Shown here: piece after piece, positions 17,234-25,737 of the stretch | How the letters are laid out: the number at the start of each line of letters is the position of its first letter | Position numbering within the stretch: the first letter of the stretch is position 1 | Origin: Arthrobacter wenxiniae | GTDB taxonomy: Bacteria > Actinomycetota > Actinomycetes > Actinomycetales > Micrococcaceae | NCBI RefSeq assembly: GCF_013376105.1 | Contig: NZ_JAAMFM010000030.1 | Span: 1-51,550, forward strand | DNA: 51,550 bases | Reading direction: 5' to 3' | Program-made: the position numbers and the translations under genes | Notes under the pieces: generated by a model | Seen by the model: the letters and a program-made list of their open reading frames with translations, nothing else | Database searches by the model: none | Told to the model about the DNA's origin: nothing

Positions 17234-19108
17234 TTACACGTAGTCCTTGTACTTTTCGAGCATGCGAACCGGCTTGGACAGTGCGTCGCGGCGGAACGGG
17301 TCGCCCAGCTCGCGGGTGCACATGATTTCGATGACGGTGGTCTTGCCGTCGATCATCTGGGCGTCGATGGCACGCTGCAGGGCCGGGCCGACGTCCTCGA
17401 GCTTGTCAACGACAACGCCTTCGGCGCCCATCGACTGGGCCATGGCGGCAAAGCTCTCGCCGTTGTCCAGCTCGCCGGCAACGAACCGCCGGCCGTAGAA
17501 CTCGACCTGGTTCTTCTTTTCCGCCCCCCATTGGCGGTTGCGGAACACGACGGCTGTGACGGGAATGTCATGGCGAACGGCGGTCAGCACCTCGCCCATG
17601 CTCATGGCCCAGGCGCCGTCGCCGGCGTAGGCAACAGCCGGACGGTCCATGGCGGCGGCCTTGGCGCCAATCATGGTCGGCAGCGCGTAGCCGCAATTGC
17701 CGAAGCTCATGGGGGCAAAGAAGCTGCGCGGCTTCTCGAAGCGCAGGTAGCTGTGCGCCACGGAGTTGATGTTGCCAATGTCGGTGGAGACCATGACATT
17801 TTCCGGCATGGCCTTCTCCAGCTCGCGCAGCACCTGGCGCGGGTGCAGCCAGTTGCCCTCCTCGCCGTTTTGTTCCTCGATCATGTCAAGGCTGTAGTCG
17901 TCCTTCTCATGGGTCCACTCGGTCAGTTCCTGCTCCCAGCTTTCCTTTTCGGCCTTGATCGCCGCGGCACGCTCGGCCTTGGTGGCGTCACAGGCGAGCG
18001 TCCTGCCCGCCAGCCGCTCGTTGAGATCGGCGGCAACGGCCCTGGCATCGCCGCAGATGCCGACGCTGATCTTCTTGACCAGGCCCAGCATCTTGTGGTC
18101 GGCGTCGATCTGGATGATCTTCGCATCGCTGGGCCAGTAGGCCTGCCCGTATTGCGGCAGCGTTCCAAAGGGACCCAGCCGGGTTCCCAAGGCGACGACG
18201 ACGTCGGCCTGGGAGATGAGCTTCATACCCGCCTTTGAGCCCTGGTATCCCAGCGGACCGGCCCAGAGCGGGTGGCTGGCGGGGAAGGAGTCGTTGTGCT
18301 GGTAGCTGTTGACCACGGGGGCGCCCAGACGCTCGGCCAGGGCCTTGCATTCCTCCACGCCGTCGGCCATGACCACGCCCCCGCCGGAGACCATGACGGG
18401 GAACTTGGCCTGTGCCAGCAGTTCCGCGGCCTCCTCAAGGCTCTTGGTGCCGCCGGCCCCGCGGTCCACGCGGCGCGGCTGCGGGATCTCGGCCGTGATT
18501 TCGCCATAGAAGTAATCACGGGGGATGTTCAGCTGGGTGGGGCCGTTTTCCGACATCGCCCGGTCAAAACAGCGGGCAGTGTATTCGGCCATCCGGGCCG
18601 GATGGGTCACGTGCCCCTGATATTTGGTGAATTCCTGGAACATGGGCAACTGGTTGGCTTCCTGGAAGCCGCCGAGGCCGATTCCGTTGGTGCCGGCCTC
18701 CGGCGTAACGATCACCACCGGGCTGTGTGCCCAGAACGCTGCGGCGATGCCCGTGACGCAATTGCTGATGCCTGGACCGTTTTGCCCGATGACCACGCCG
18801 TGGCGGCCGCTGGCCCGTGAATATCCGTCCGCCATGTGGGCGGCACCCTGTTCGTGCACCACGGGGACCAGGCGGATGCCTGCCGGGGCAAAAATGTCCA
18901 TGGCGTCCATGAACGCGGAGCCCATGATGCCGAAGATGTCCGTGACGTCATTGGCGACCAGGGTCTCCACAAATGCTTCCGACGGCGTCATCTTCTGGAC
19001 ACCCTGGACTGCCTGGCGTGCGGGTGCTGCAGGGGCTTCATTGACGGCAGCTGAATCGGAACGGGCGTTGCCGTCCTCATTGGACCGGGCGAGAGTTTCT
19101 TGGCTCAT
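17234..19108 (-). CDS. xsc: Sulfoacetaldehyde acetyltransferase
   Basis: 624 residues, a thiamine-diphosphate enzyme of the acetolactate-synthase superfamily. The N-terminal region has GIMGSAFMDAMDIFAP and VHEQGAAHMADGYSRASG (catalytic Glu region). The C-terminal ThDP motif is AGDGAWAMSMGEVLTA with the Asn about 28 residues later. These and RNRQWGAEKKNQ match Xsc rather than acetolactate synthase. It cleaves sulfoacetaldehyde with phosphate to acetyl phosphate and sulfite. The ATG at 19106-19108 follows AGAGGAGGAG. It adds about 39 low-complexity residues before MTPSEAFVETL, where most Xsc proteins begin. Confidence 0.93.
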   Translation of the reverse strand: MSQETLARSNEDGNARSDSAAVNEAPAAPARQAVQGVQKMTPSEAFVETLVANDVTDIFGIMGSAFMDAMDIFAPAGIRLVPVVHEQGAAHMADGYSRASGRHGVVIGQNGPGISNCVTGIAAAFWAHSPVVIVTPEAGTNGIGLGGFQEANQLPMFQEFTKYQGHVTHPARMAEYTARCFDRAMSENGPTQLNIPRDYFYGEITAEIPQPRRVDRGAGGTKSLEEAAELLAQAKFPVMVSGGGVVMADGVEECKALAERLGAPVVNSYQHNDSFPASHPLWAGPLGYQGSKAGMKLISQADVVVALGTRLGPFGTLPQYGQAYWPSDAKIIQIDADHKMLGLVKKISVGICGDARAVAADLNERLAGRTLACDATKAERAAAIKAEKESWEQELTEWTHEKDDYSLDMIEEQNGEEGNWLHPRQVLRELEKAMPENVMVSTDIGNINSVAHSYLRFEKPRSFFAPMSFGNCGYALPTMIGAKAAAMDRPAVAYAGDGAWAMSMGEVLTAVRHDIPVTAVVFRNRQWGAEKKNQVEFYGRRFVAGELDNGESFAAMAQSMGAEGVVVDKLEDVGPALQRAIDAQMIDGKTTVIEIMCTRELGDPFRRDALSKPVRMLEKYKDYV

Positions 19109-19123
19109 GGTGGCCACTCCTCC

Positions 19124-19177
19124 TCTAGGCGGACCTAGATCGACTAAGGGTTTATTAAATCTGGAACTCAACGTTCC
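19124..19177. promoter_or_regulatory. Candidate operators upstream of xsc
   Basis: TCTAGGCGGACCTAGA (19124-19139) is a perfect 6-bp-arm palindrome lying just upstream of the xsc ribosome-binding site. GGAACTCAACGTTCC (19163-19177) has perfect 5-bp arms. Both lie in the 200-bp region shared by xsc and the divergent iclR-type gene, so either the IclR or the MocR regulator may bind here. Confidence 0.4.
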
Positions 19178-19308
19178 TGTTTTTGTAATCCGAGACGAGA
19201 CTATGACGAAAACGGGGGCGGGTCAATGGGTATTTCAAATATTCGGAACGCCACGTACAATAAATTTACAAGACCACCTGCTGAACCATCATTGGCCAAG
19301 GAGCACAC

Positions 19309-20154
19309 ATGGGCGACATTCGCCGGATTGACGCCGCCAGGCAGACGGGCCCTACGGAACTGGCCGGGGAGACGCCCACACTGCGGCTCTTCTCGCTGTT
19401 GGAGCTCATCTCCACCCACGACCAGCTGTTCACCCTGCAGGGCCTGGTCGAGGAAACCGGCACGCCAAAGCCGACGCTGCACCGCATGCTGGCGCAGCTT
19501 GAAGGCGCGGGCCTGCTGATCCGCCAGGACGACGGCCGGCATTACGGTGTGGGCGTCCGGCTGCGGCGGATGGCCGAAAACCTGCTCATCAACGACATCT
19601 ACCACGGCGCCCGGCATGCAGTGCTCCAGTCGCTTGTGAAGGAACTGGGCGAGAGCTGCAACGTCACCGCCGTCTCCGGCAGCGAGGTTGTCTACCTGGA
19701 CAGGGTGGAAACGGCCGAACCCCTGCGGGTGACCCTGCAGCCCGGCTCACGCGTACCCGTGCACGCCTCCGCCAGCGGGAAGATGATTCTTTCGCAGTTC
19801 ACGCCGGCGCAGCGCCGCCGGCTCCTGAGCGGCGCCGAGCTGACCCGGTATACGCCGAAGACCTTGTCCAGCCTGGAATTGCTGGAAGCGGACCTGGACC
19901 AGGTCAAGGAGCGCGGCTACGCGATCGACGACGAAGAATTCCTGCCCGGGCTGGTCTGCGCGGCAGTCCTTGTTCCCACGAGCAATGCGGTCTCGAACCT
20001 GTGCGTTGCGGTCCAGGGGCCCTTTATGCGCCTGACTCCCGAGAAGGCCGCGGACCTGGTGCCGGCCTTGCTCATGGCCGCGGAGGCGATGGGACGCATT
20101 GAAGCGGAGGCCGCCGATACTGCCGGTGAGAATCGCGACGGAGAGGTGGGATAG
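19309..20154 (+). CDS. IclR-family transcriptional regulator
   Basis: 281 residues. An N-terminal winged helix (about 20-85: TLRLFSLLELISTHDQLFTL, then TPKPTLHRMLAQLEGAGLL) precedes the IclR ligand-binding domain with GSRVPVHASASGKMILS and the RGYAIDDEEFLPGL motif. IclR proteins usually bind a small organic effector. The gene is divergent from xsc and is the first of a tight three-gene set: the next start is only 3 bp beyond its stop. The ATG at 19309 follows AAGGAG. It probably controls xsc, itself and the CobS/CobT-like pair. Confidence 0.9.
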   Translation: MGDIRRIDAARQTGPTELAGETPTLRLFSLLELISTHDQLFTLQGLVEETGTPKPTLHRMLAQLEGAGLLIRQDDGRHYGVGVRLRRMAENLLINDIYHGARHAVLQSLVKELGESCNVTAVSGSEVVYLDRVETAEPLRVTLQPGSRVPVHASASGKMILSQFTPAQRRRLLSGAELTRYTPKTLSSLELLEADLDQVKERGYAIDDEEFLPGLVCAAVLVPTSNAVSNLCVAVQGPFMRLTPEKAADLVPALLMAAEAMGRIEAEAADTAGENRDGEVG

Positions 20155-20157
20155 GCC

Positions 20158-21210
20158 GTGGATCAGTTGGCCGGCCCCGCGCCCCTCACGGTTTCCACAG
20201 GCACAGTGTCCAGCGCCGCCGCCCTGCCCGACACCACGGTTTCCGTGCGGGAGGTCTTCGGCATTGACTCGGACTTGCTGGTGCCGGCCTTTTCCGAACC
20301 GGATCCTCATGTCCCCGGCATCGATCCCGCCTACAGATTCAACCCCTCCGTCACGCTGGCCATCCTGGCCGCCTTCAGCCGCAACCGACGCATGCTCCTC
20401 CAAGGGCTCCATGGGACCGGAAAGTCAACCCACATTGAACAGGTGGCGGCACGGCTGAACTGGCCCTGCGTGCGCGTGAATTTGGATGGGCACATTGGCC
20501 GGCTGGACCTGGTGGGCCGCGACGCCGTCGTCCTGAAGGAGGGCAGGCAGGTGACGGAGTTCCAGGAGGGAATCATTCCCTGGGCCGTGAGGCGCCCCGT
20601 CGCGCTGATTCTGGACGAGTACGACGCCGGGCGGCCGGATGTCATGTTCGTCATCCAGCGGATCCTGGAACGGGATGGCAAGCTGACCCTGCTGGACCAG
20701 AACCGGGTCCTGGATGTGCATCCGGGGTTCCGGCTTTTTGCCACAGCCAACACCGTCGGATTGGGAAACCTGAACGGGATGTACCACGGCGTGCAACGCC
20801 TGAACCATGCCCAGCTGGACCGGTGGAACATTGTGGCCGCCTTGAACCATCCGCCGGCCGCGGACGAGCTGGAAATCGTGCTGGCCCGGGTGCCGGAGAT
20901 GGACACTCCGCAGGGAAGGAAAATGGTGGCGTCCATGGTTGCCGTGGCCAACCTGACCCGTGCCGGGTTTGAGGTGGGCGACCTGTCCACGCTCATGTCA
21001 CCCCGAACGGTCATCACCTGGGCTGAAAACATGCAGATCTTCCCCGACCCGGCCGTCTCCTTTCGACTGTCCTTCGTCAACAAATGCGACGAGGCGGAAC
21101 AACCCGTGGTGGCCGAGTACTTCCAGCGCTGCTTCGACGCGGAACTGGACGCTGCGGATTTGAACGCTGTGCGGCCGGGCGCCCACACGCTGGCCGCGAT
21201 GGCTGGCTGA
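20158..21210 (+). CDS. CobS-like AAA+ ATPase
   Basis: 350 residues, close in sequence to the CobS subunit of aerobic cobaltochelatase. Walker A is GLHGTGKSTH (83-92), Walker B is ALILDEYDAGRPD (about 149-161), and the segments FATANTVGLG and STLMSPRTVITWAEN match CobS. CobS normally forms a hexameric ring with CobT and drives cobalt insertion by CobN. No cobN or other corrin gene is in this window. The GTG at 20158 follows GAGAGGTGGG, 3 bp after the iclR-type stop. Its role here may be to activate or load metal into a partner enzyme; that is inference. Confidence 0.88.
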   Translation: MDQLAGPAPLTVSTGTVSSAAALPDTTVSVREVFGIDSDLLVPAFSEPDPHVPGIDPAYRFNPSVTLAILAAFSRNRRMLLQGLHGTGKSTHIEQVAARLNWPCVRVNLDGHIGRLDLVGRDAVVLKEGRQVTEFQEGIIPWAVRRPVALILDEYDAGRPDVMFVIQRILERDGKLTLLDQNRVLDVHPGFRLFATANTVGLGNLNGMYHGVQRLNHAQLDRWNIVAALNHPPAADELEIVLARVPEMDTPQGRKMVASMVAVANLTRAGFEVGDLSTLMSPRTVITWAENMQIFPDPAVSFRLSFVNKCDEAEQPVVAEYFQRCFDAELDAADLNAVRPGAHTLAAMAG

Positions 21211-21217
21211 GCCCGCA

Positions 21218-22933
21218 ATGGGGCCCACGCCGGCTGACGCGCAGCACTTCATGGACTTGTGCGCCGCGTCCATTCGTGCGCTGAGCGCCACGGGCGGGCT
21301 GCACTTTCGTGGCGGAATCCTGCACCGTGGCGAGGACCGGCTACCCATGCCGGCCCCGCATTTGCACCCGGGCCCGCAGGCCCCGGCCGCGTTGGTGCTG
21401 CCCGCGTTCCGGGGCGCTGCCGACGGCATGGCGCTTCGGGTGCTGCACAGCGACGCACGCCAACATGCTGACAGGTGCCCGGATTCAGCGTCCGCCCGGC
21501 TGGTCTTTGAAATGCTGGAACAGTTCCGGGTGGAATCCCTGGCCCCGGAGTCCATGCCGGGCCTGTCCAGCAACCTGGCCCGGCGGTTTCTCGACTGGTC
21601 CAATGACTTCGAAGCCTCCGGCATGGTCGAGACGCAGCTGGGGATGCTGCTTTTCACCGTGGCGCAGGTGTGCCGGGAACGCATCTGCGGGACGCCCATG
21701 CCCGCAGCAAGGGCTGACCTGGTTGAGTCAACACGGTTTCACCTGGGGCGGCAGGTTTCCGTGCATCTGGCGCCATTGCGGCGGGCCAGATTTTCCCAGC
21801 CAGAGTTTGCCCGTGCCGCGTTGCCGTTGGCCGAACACATCGGCGCCCTGTGCCGGGGCATGGAGGAGGCCCAGGGACGGCCGGCACGAACCCGCGCCCG
21901 GCGCAACGACTTCAGGCTCCTTTTTGACCAGGAGGACCAGGACCAGGCCCCGCCCGTGGCAGGCTTTGGCCGCAGCCGCGCGCTGGACGCGTCCGACGGG
22001 CAATATCGGGTGTTCACCCGGGCCTTTGACCGGCAGCAAGATGTGCAGGGACTGGTCCGGCCTGACCTGTTACGCCGTTACCGGCACCGGCTCGATGCAG
22101 CACTGGCGCAGCAGCGCATCAACGTCCCCCGCCTTGGCCGGGCGCTGCGGGCCCTGCTGTCCGACCCCGTGGCGGACGGGTGGGAAACAGATCTCGAAGA
22201 GGGTCGGATCGACGGCAGCCGGTTGGCGCGCCTTGTCACTGCCGGCGGTGAACGCCGGGTGTTCCGCGCCGAGCGAACGGAACCGCGCCCGCATGCGGCC
22301 GTGACGTTTCTCATCGATTGTTCCGGGTCCATGAAGGGACACAGCGAGTCCGTTGCCGTTCTTGTGGACGCCTATGCCCGGGCCCTGGACATGGCGGGCG
22401 TCCGCAGCGAGGTTCTGGGCTTCACCACGGCGGCCTGGAATGGTGGAAGGGCGGCAAGGCAATGGTCGCGGTCGGGCCGGCCCGCCAACCCCGGGCGGCT
22501 CAACGAGACCCGGCACCTGGTCTTCAAGGACGCGGACTCGTCCTGGCGCCAGGGCAGGCACGGCATAGCGGGCCTGCTCAAGCAGGACCTCTACCGTGAA
22601 GGGGTCGATGGCGAGGCAGTGGACTGGGCATGCGCACGGCTGGCCTCCGGCGCCCCGCCGGATGGCGCCTCCCGAAGCCTGCTGCTGGTCATCTCCGACG
22701 GCAGCCCCATGGATGCCGCCACGGCGCGCGCCAATGACGGGAACTACTTGGAACACCACCTGCGCGACGTCGTCGCACGCCAACAGGGCGCCGGAAAGGC
22801 GGAAATCCTGGGGCTTGGCGTCGGGCTGGATCTGAGCCCCTACTACCGGCGGGTGGCGGCGCTGGATCTCACGCACGGAACCACCACCGCCGTCGTGGCG
22901 GACGTTCTTGCCCTGATGGCCCGGGGCCGCTGA
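21218..22933 (+). CDS. CobT-like VWA-domain protein
   Basis: 571 residues, slightly shorter than CobT. The C-terminal von Willebrand A domain has the MIDAS motif DCSGSMKG (Asp367) and the CobT-type sequences AYARALDMAGVRSEVLGFTT and LLVISDGSPMDAATA. The middle contains an acidic run (DQEDQDQAP) as in CobT. It starts 7 bp after the CobS-like stop and must be co-translated with it. AAA+/VWA pairs such as CobS/CobT, BchI/BchD and CbbQ/CbbO remodel or metallate target enzymes. No chelatase large subunit is present, so the target is unknown; Xsc or another locus enzyme is a hypothesis. Confidence 0.85.
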   Translation: MGPTPADAQHFMDLCAASIRALSATGGLHFRGGILHRGEDRLPMPAPHLHPGPQAPAALVLPAFRGAADGMALRVLHSDARQHADRCPDSASARLVFEMLEQFRVESLAPESMPGLSSNLARRFLDWSNDFEASGMVETQLGMLLFTVAQVCRERICGTPMPAARADLVESTRFHLGRQVSVHLAPLRRARFSQPEFARAALPLAEHIGALCRGMEEAQGRPARTRARRNDFRLLFDQEDQDQAPPVAGFGRSRALDASDGQYRVFTRAFDRQQDVQGLVRPDLLRRYRHRLDAALAQQRINVPRLGRALRALLSDPVADGWETDLEEGRIDGSRLARLVTAGGERRVFRAERTEPRPHAAVTFLIDCSGSMKGHSESVAVLVDAYARALDMAGVRSEVLGFTTAAWNGGRAARQWSRSGRPANPGRLNETRHLVFKDADSSWRQGRHGIAGLLKQDLYREGVDGEAVDWACARLASGAPPDGASRSLLLVISDGSPMDAATARANDGNYLEHHLRDVVARQQGAGKAEILGLGVGLDLSPYYRRVAALDLTHGTTTAVVADVLALMARGR

Positions 22934-23000
22934 AAAGCGTCCGGCACGCACTCCGGCGGTGACGGCGCCGGGCCCGCCCCCCCTTGATGCCCGAACGCAA

Positions 23001-23050
23001 AAGCCGGCCGGGAAGGCCCGCAACTCTGCGGGCGCTTCACCGGCCGGCTT
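23001..23050. terminator. Hairpin between the cobT-like gene and the permease
   Basis: AAGCCGGCCGG (23001-23011) pairs with CCGGCCGGCTT (23040-23050), and an inner CCCGCA/TGCGGG stem can form. It sits between convergent genes, 67 bp past one stop and 19 bp past the other, so it can serve both. Confidence 0.7.
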
Positions 23051-23069
23051 CAATGCCGGGCGGCCCTGC

Positions 23070-24620
23070 TCAACCGGGGATCTTGACGGTCCTGCCGTGC
23101 GGGTCGTTGTTGTCCGCAGCCTGACCACCTTGGGCCCGGACGTAATGGCTTGAGTCGCGGGCGGGTGCGAAGTCCACGTCCCGCCCCGGGGCGGTGCCGG
23201 AATCAACGGGATCGGTCCGCGTCTTGACGGCATGGTCGTCGGCACCTGGCTTGGGACCAAATCGGCGGCGTAGCTCATAGCCAACCAGGATCGCCACCAT
23301 GGTCACCCCGCTCATGAGGAACTGGGAGCGGGTGCTGGGCAACACTGCCATGGCGATGATCACGGCCAGCATGAGAGCGATAGTTGCGTAGCTCAGCCAG
23401 GGGAAGAGCCACATTTTCAGTTTCAGGGATGCTGGGTCCTCGCGTTCCAGCCGCCGCCGAAGAACGATTTGTGATATCCCGATGACCAGGTAGACGAAGA
23501 GCGCCACGGCTCCATAGGAGTTCACCAGGAAGCTGAAGACGACGTCTCCCCAGAGGTACACGCAGACCACCGAAATGTAGCCGACGGTGGTGCCAAGCAG
23601 GATCGCCCGCCGCGGCACGCCGGATTTGGAAAGCTTTGTGAAGAACTTGGGGGCGTCACCATTTTTGGTCAACGCGAAGAGCATGCGGGACGTGGTGTAG
23701 AGCGCGGAGTTCAGGCAGGACAGAACAGCGGTGAGCACAATGAAATTCATAATGGTGCCCACTGCGGGAATCCCCAAGACGTCCAAGACCGCGGCATAGG
23801 GGCTGACTCCAACACTTTTGGCGTCCCAGCTTTGGATGGCCACCACAATGAAGATTGAGCCGACGTAAAACGTGACCACCCGGATCACAATCGATTTCAT
23901 CGCGCGCTTGACGGCCACCGCCGGCTCGGCAGATTCGGCGGCGGCAATGGTGATTATTTCGGCCCCCGTATAGAAGGCCACGCAGGGGACCACCGCAGCC
24001 AGTACCGCACCCCAGCCCAAGGGAGTGAACCCGCCATGGTTGACCAAGTTGCCCAGGCCGGGCGTGGAGCCCGGCCACACCCCGGTAATCCACAGCACGC
24101 CCAAAATCAGGAACAGCACAATGGCAATGACCTTGATCGAGGAGAACCAATATTCAAACTCGCCAAACGACCGCGCCGAAATCATGTTCGTTGCCGTCAG
24201 CAGCAGCATCAGGCCGATGCTGAGAATCCACAGAGGCACCAGGGGGAACCACAGCTGGATGATGCGGGCTCCGGCGATGGCCTCCACGGCCACCACAATG
24301 ACAAAGAAATACCAATACATCCACCCGGTGGTGAAGCCTGCCCGCTGGCCCAGGGCCTGCCGGGCATAGACATAAAAGGAGCCGACAACTGGCCGGGCCA
24401 CGGCCATTTCGCCGAGCATTCGCATCAGCAGCAACGTGATGATGCCGCCGATGAGGAACGAGATGATTGCGGCCGGCCCTGTTTGGCTGATCACCACGCC
24501 GCTGCCGATGAACAGCCCGGCCCCGATGACGCCGCCAATCGCGATCAAGTTCATGTGTCTGCGTTTAAGGCCTCTGCCGAGGCCCGCACTTTCGGCCTGT
24601 TCTGGATCGGTGGTATTCAC
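23070..24620 (-). CDS. GabP/AnsP-type amino-acid permease (APC superfamily)
   Basis: 516 residues with about 12 membrane helices. The N-terminus RGLKRRHMNLIAIGGVIGAG and the segments LLMRMLGEMAVARPVVGSF and YTGAEIITIAAAESAEP are typical of the AAT family that includes GABA, asparagine and aromatic amino-acid permeases. It should import an amino acid or an amino-acid analogue with protons. Its nearness to the taurine genes raises the idea of taurine uptake, since no other transporter of the locus is present, but sequence alone cannot show this. The C-terminal 60 residues are hydrophilic and unconserved. The GTG at 24618-24620 follows GGAGGAAAC. Confidence 0.85.
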   Translation of the reverse strand: MNTTDPEQAESAGLGRGLKRRHMNLIAIGGVIGAGLFIGSGVVISQTGPAAIISFLIGGIITLLLMRMLGEMAVARPVVGSFYVYARQALGQRAGFTTGWMYWYFFVIVVAVEAIAGARIIQLWFPLVPLWILSIGLMLLLTATNMISARSFGEFEYWFSSIKVIAIVLFLILGVLWITGVWPGSTPGLGNLVNHGGFTPLGWGAVLAAVVPCVAFYTGAEIITIAAAESAEPAVAVKRAMKSIVIRVVTFYVGSIFIVVAIQSWDAKSVGVSPYAAVLDVLGIPAVGTIMNFIVLTAVLSCLNSALYTTSRMLFALTKNGDAPKFFTKLSKSGVPRRAILLGTTVGYISVVCVYLWGDVVFSFLVNSYGAVALFVYLVIGISQIVLRRRLEREDPASLKLKMWLFPWLSYATIALMLAVIIAMAVLPSTRSQFLMSGVTMVAILVGYELRRRFGPKPGADDHAVKTRTDPVDSGTAPGRDVDFAPARDSSHYVRAQGGQAADNNDPHGRTVKIPG

Positions 24621-24652
24621 GTTTCCTCCAAATTGCTCAGACGGAACCCGTT

Positions 24653-24745
24653 GAAGTGCACTTCGGTGCCGGCACCATGAGGTGCCAGACTAGGGTCTTC
24701 GATGGAGGTCGGAATGCCATTTCGACTCTGTGTGATTCCAATCAC
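24653..24745. promoter_or_regulatory. Cluster of three palindromes in the permease leader
   Basis: GAAGTGCACTTC (24653-24664) and GGTGCCGGCACC (24665-24676) are adjacent perfect 12-bp palindromes. GTGATTCCAATCAC (24732-24745) is a third, with 6-bp arms and a 2-bp centre. All are within 130 bp upstream of the permease start and probably include operator sites. Confidence 0.45.
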
Positions 24746-25737
24746 TCCATCTGTTGTAGCCCAAATCTACGTACGCGGCAGGCCTGAGGGACAGAACCAG
24801 ATATGGGTTAGGCGGGGGAGCCAGTGCCCGGACAGGACCACGTTCGGCACGGCCAGAATGCCGCGGAACAGTCCTTGACTTCGGTCCTCTCTTGCTGCAA
24901 TTATTGCTGCAATTCCGGTCGGTGCACCACGCCCTGTGGAATCTTCCGCGGATGCACTGCCCCGGGGAACTTCGTGGGAAACCCTGTTCGGGGGGGGGCT
25001 TGCATGCCCGCGGGCCAGCGGGGAACGCCTGCTGACCCGGCCACATGGTGACCAGTACGCCGTCATGGGCCATGACACCGACCTCGCGCTGCTCGACTCC
25101 ACGGGGTGGGATGTCGAAGTGTCCAGCGGCTGCTGCGGCTCTCGTCACCGGCTCTTATCACGTGCTTCGCCGTATGTCCGCGGCGCCTTGCAACTGGCGG
25201 AAGAACTGCAGGCGGCCGCAGGCGCCGACGGCCGACTCAGGCTCAGGATCCGCCACCCCAAACGAAACCCCTTGCTGCCCCTGATCCTCTGTAATCGTCA
25301 TCGCGATTCCTCGTCCTAAAACGGGAACCATAATGCGCAAGCCATTTGACGCCCGCTAGGCGAGCCAACCCTCGGCAGCAATCATATTTCCACGTCCCAC
25401 GTTCGCCTGGCGGAATGCTGATGGGCTGCCCGCACCGGCATCAGGGACGGTTCCGAACCTGACCTCGTCGAGGCCGGCCCCGTCACGCTCGACCGAGCCG
25501 GCGAACCTCACCTTCCCGGGGTGCCCGGCCCGGGGCCCGGCCTGGGGTGCCGAGGAACAACTCGCCGCCTCCACCTCACTGGTCAACCGATACCCGTCCG
25601 GGGCTCACCCTCACTCTCCAGCATCGGTCCAGCATCATCCACACCGCCAGATTCGAGCCGAGCCCCCAGCTCCCCCTGCGCCCGTGTCGCCGAAGCACCG
25701 GCCTTTTCGCCCACCATCCGCCATCGAGGGGGGTGAT
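24746..25737. other. Long stretch of gene debris
   Basis: About 1 kb with no intact gene. It holds a tandem TTGCTGCAATTA repeat near 24893-24915, a fragment of an Fe-S oxidoreductase (25026-25139), and two minus-strand frames: about 25158-25303, with a reasonable GAGGAA ribosome-binding site, and 25356-25586, ending NVGRGNMIAAEGWLA. The last two have no recognisable domain and may be remnants. Confidence 0.45.
25026..25139 (+). pseudogene. Fragment of a CCG-domain Fe-S/FAD oxidoreductase
   Basis: A 38-codon stretch reads LTRPHGDQYAVMGHD and then GWDVEVSSGCCG. This matches the CCG (cysteine-rich) domain of GlpC-type or FAD-linked D-lactate/glycolate oxidoreductases, normally HPHCHQxxVMG...SGCCGxAG. 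The second metal-ligand Cys of the HCH motif is replaced (HGD). The expected LAGNFG continuation is missing, and no matching upstream FAD domain is found. It is a remnant of a deleted gene. Confidence 0.5.

Noticed and set aside
17234-19108. Acetolactate synthase large subunit
   Set aside because: The fold is shared, but the conserved segments and the tpa/pta context match sulfoacetaldehyde acetyltransferase.
20158-22933. Cobalamin biosynthesis operon
   Set aside because: Only CobS- and CobT-like subunits are present; no cobN or corrin-ring genes flank them, and the unit is led by an IclR gene divergent from xsc.
25158-25303. Small minus-strand gene starting MTITEDQGQQ
   Set aside because: The ribosome-binding site is reasonable, but the frame is short, unrecognised and sits in degenerate DNA.
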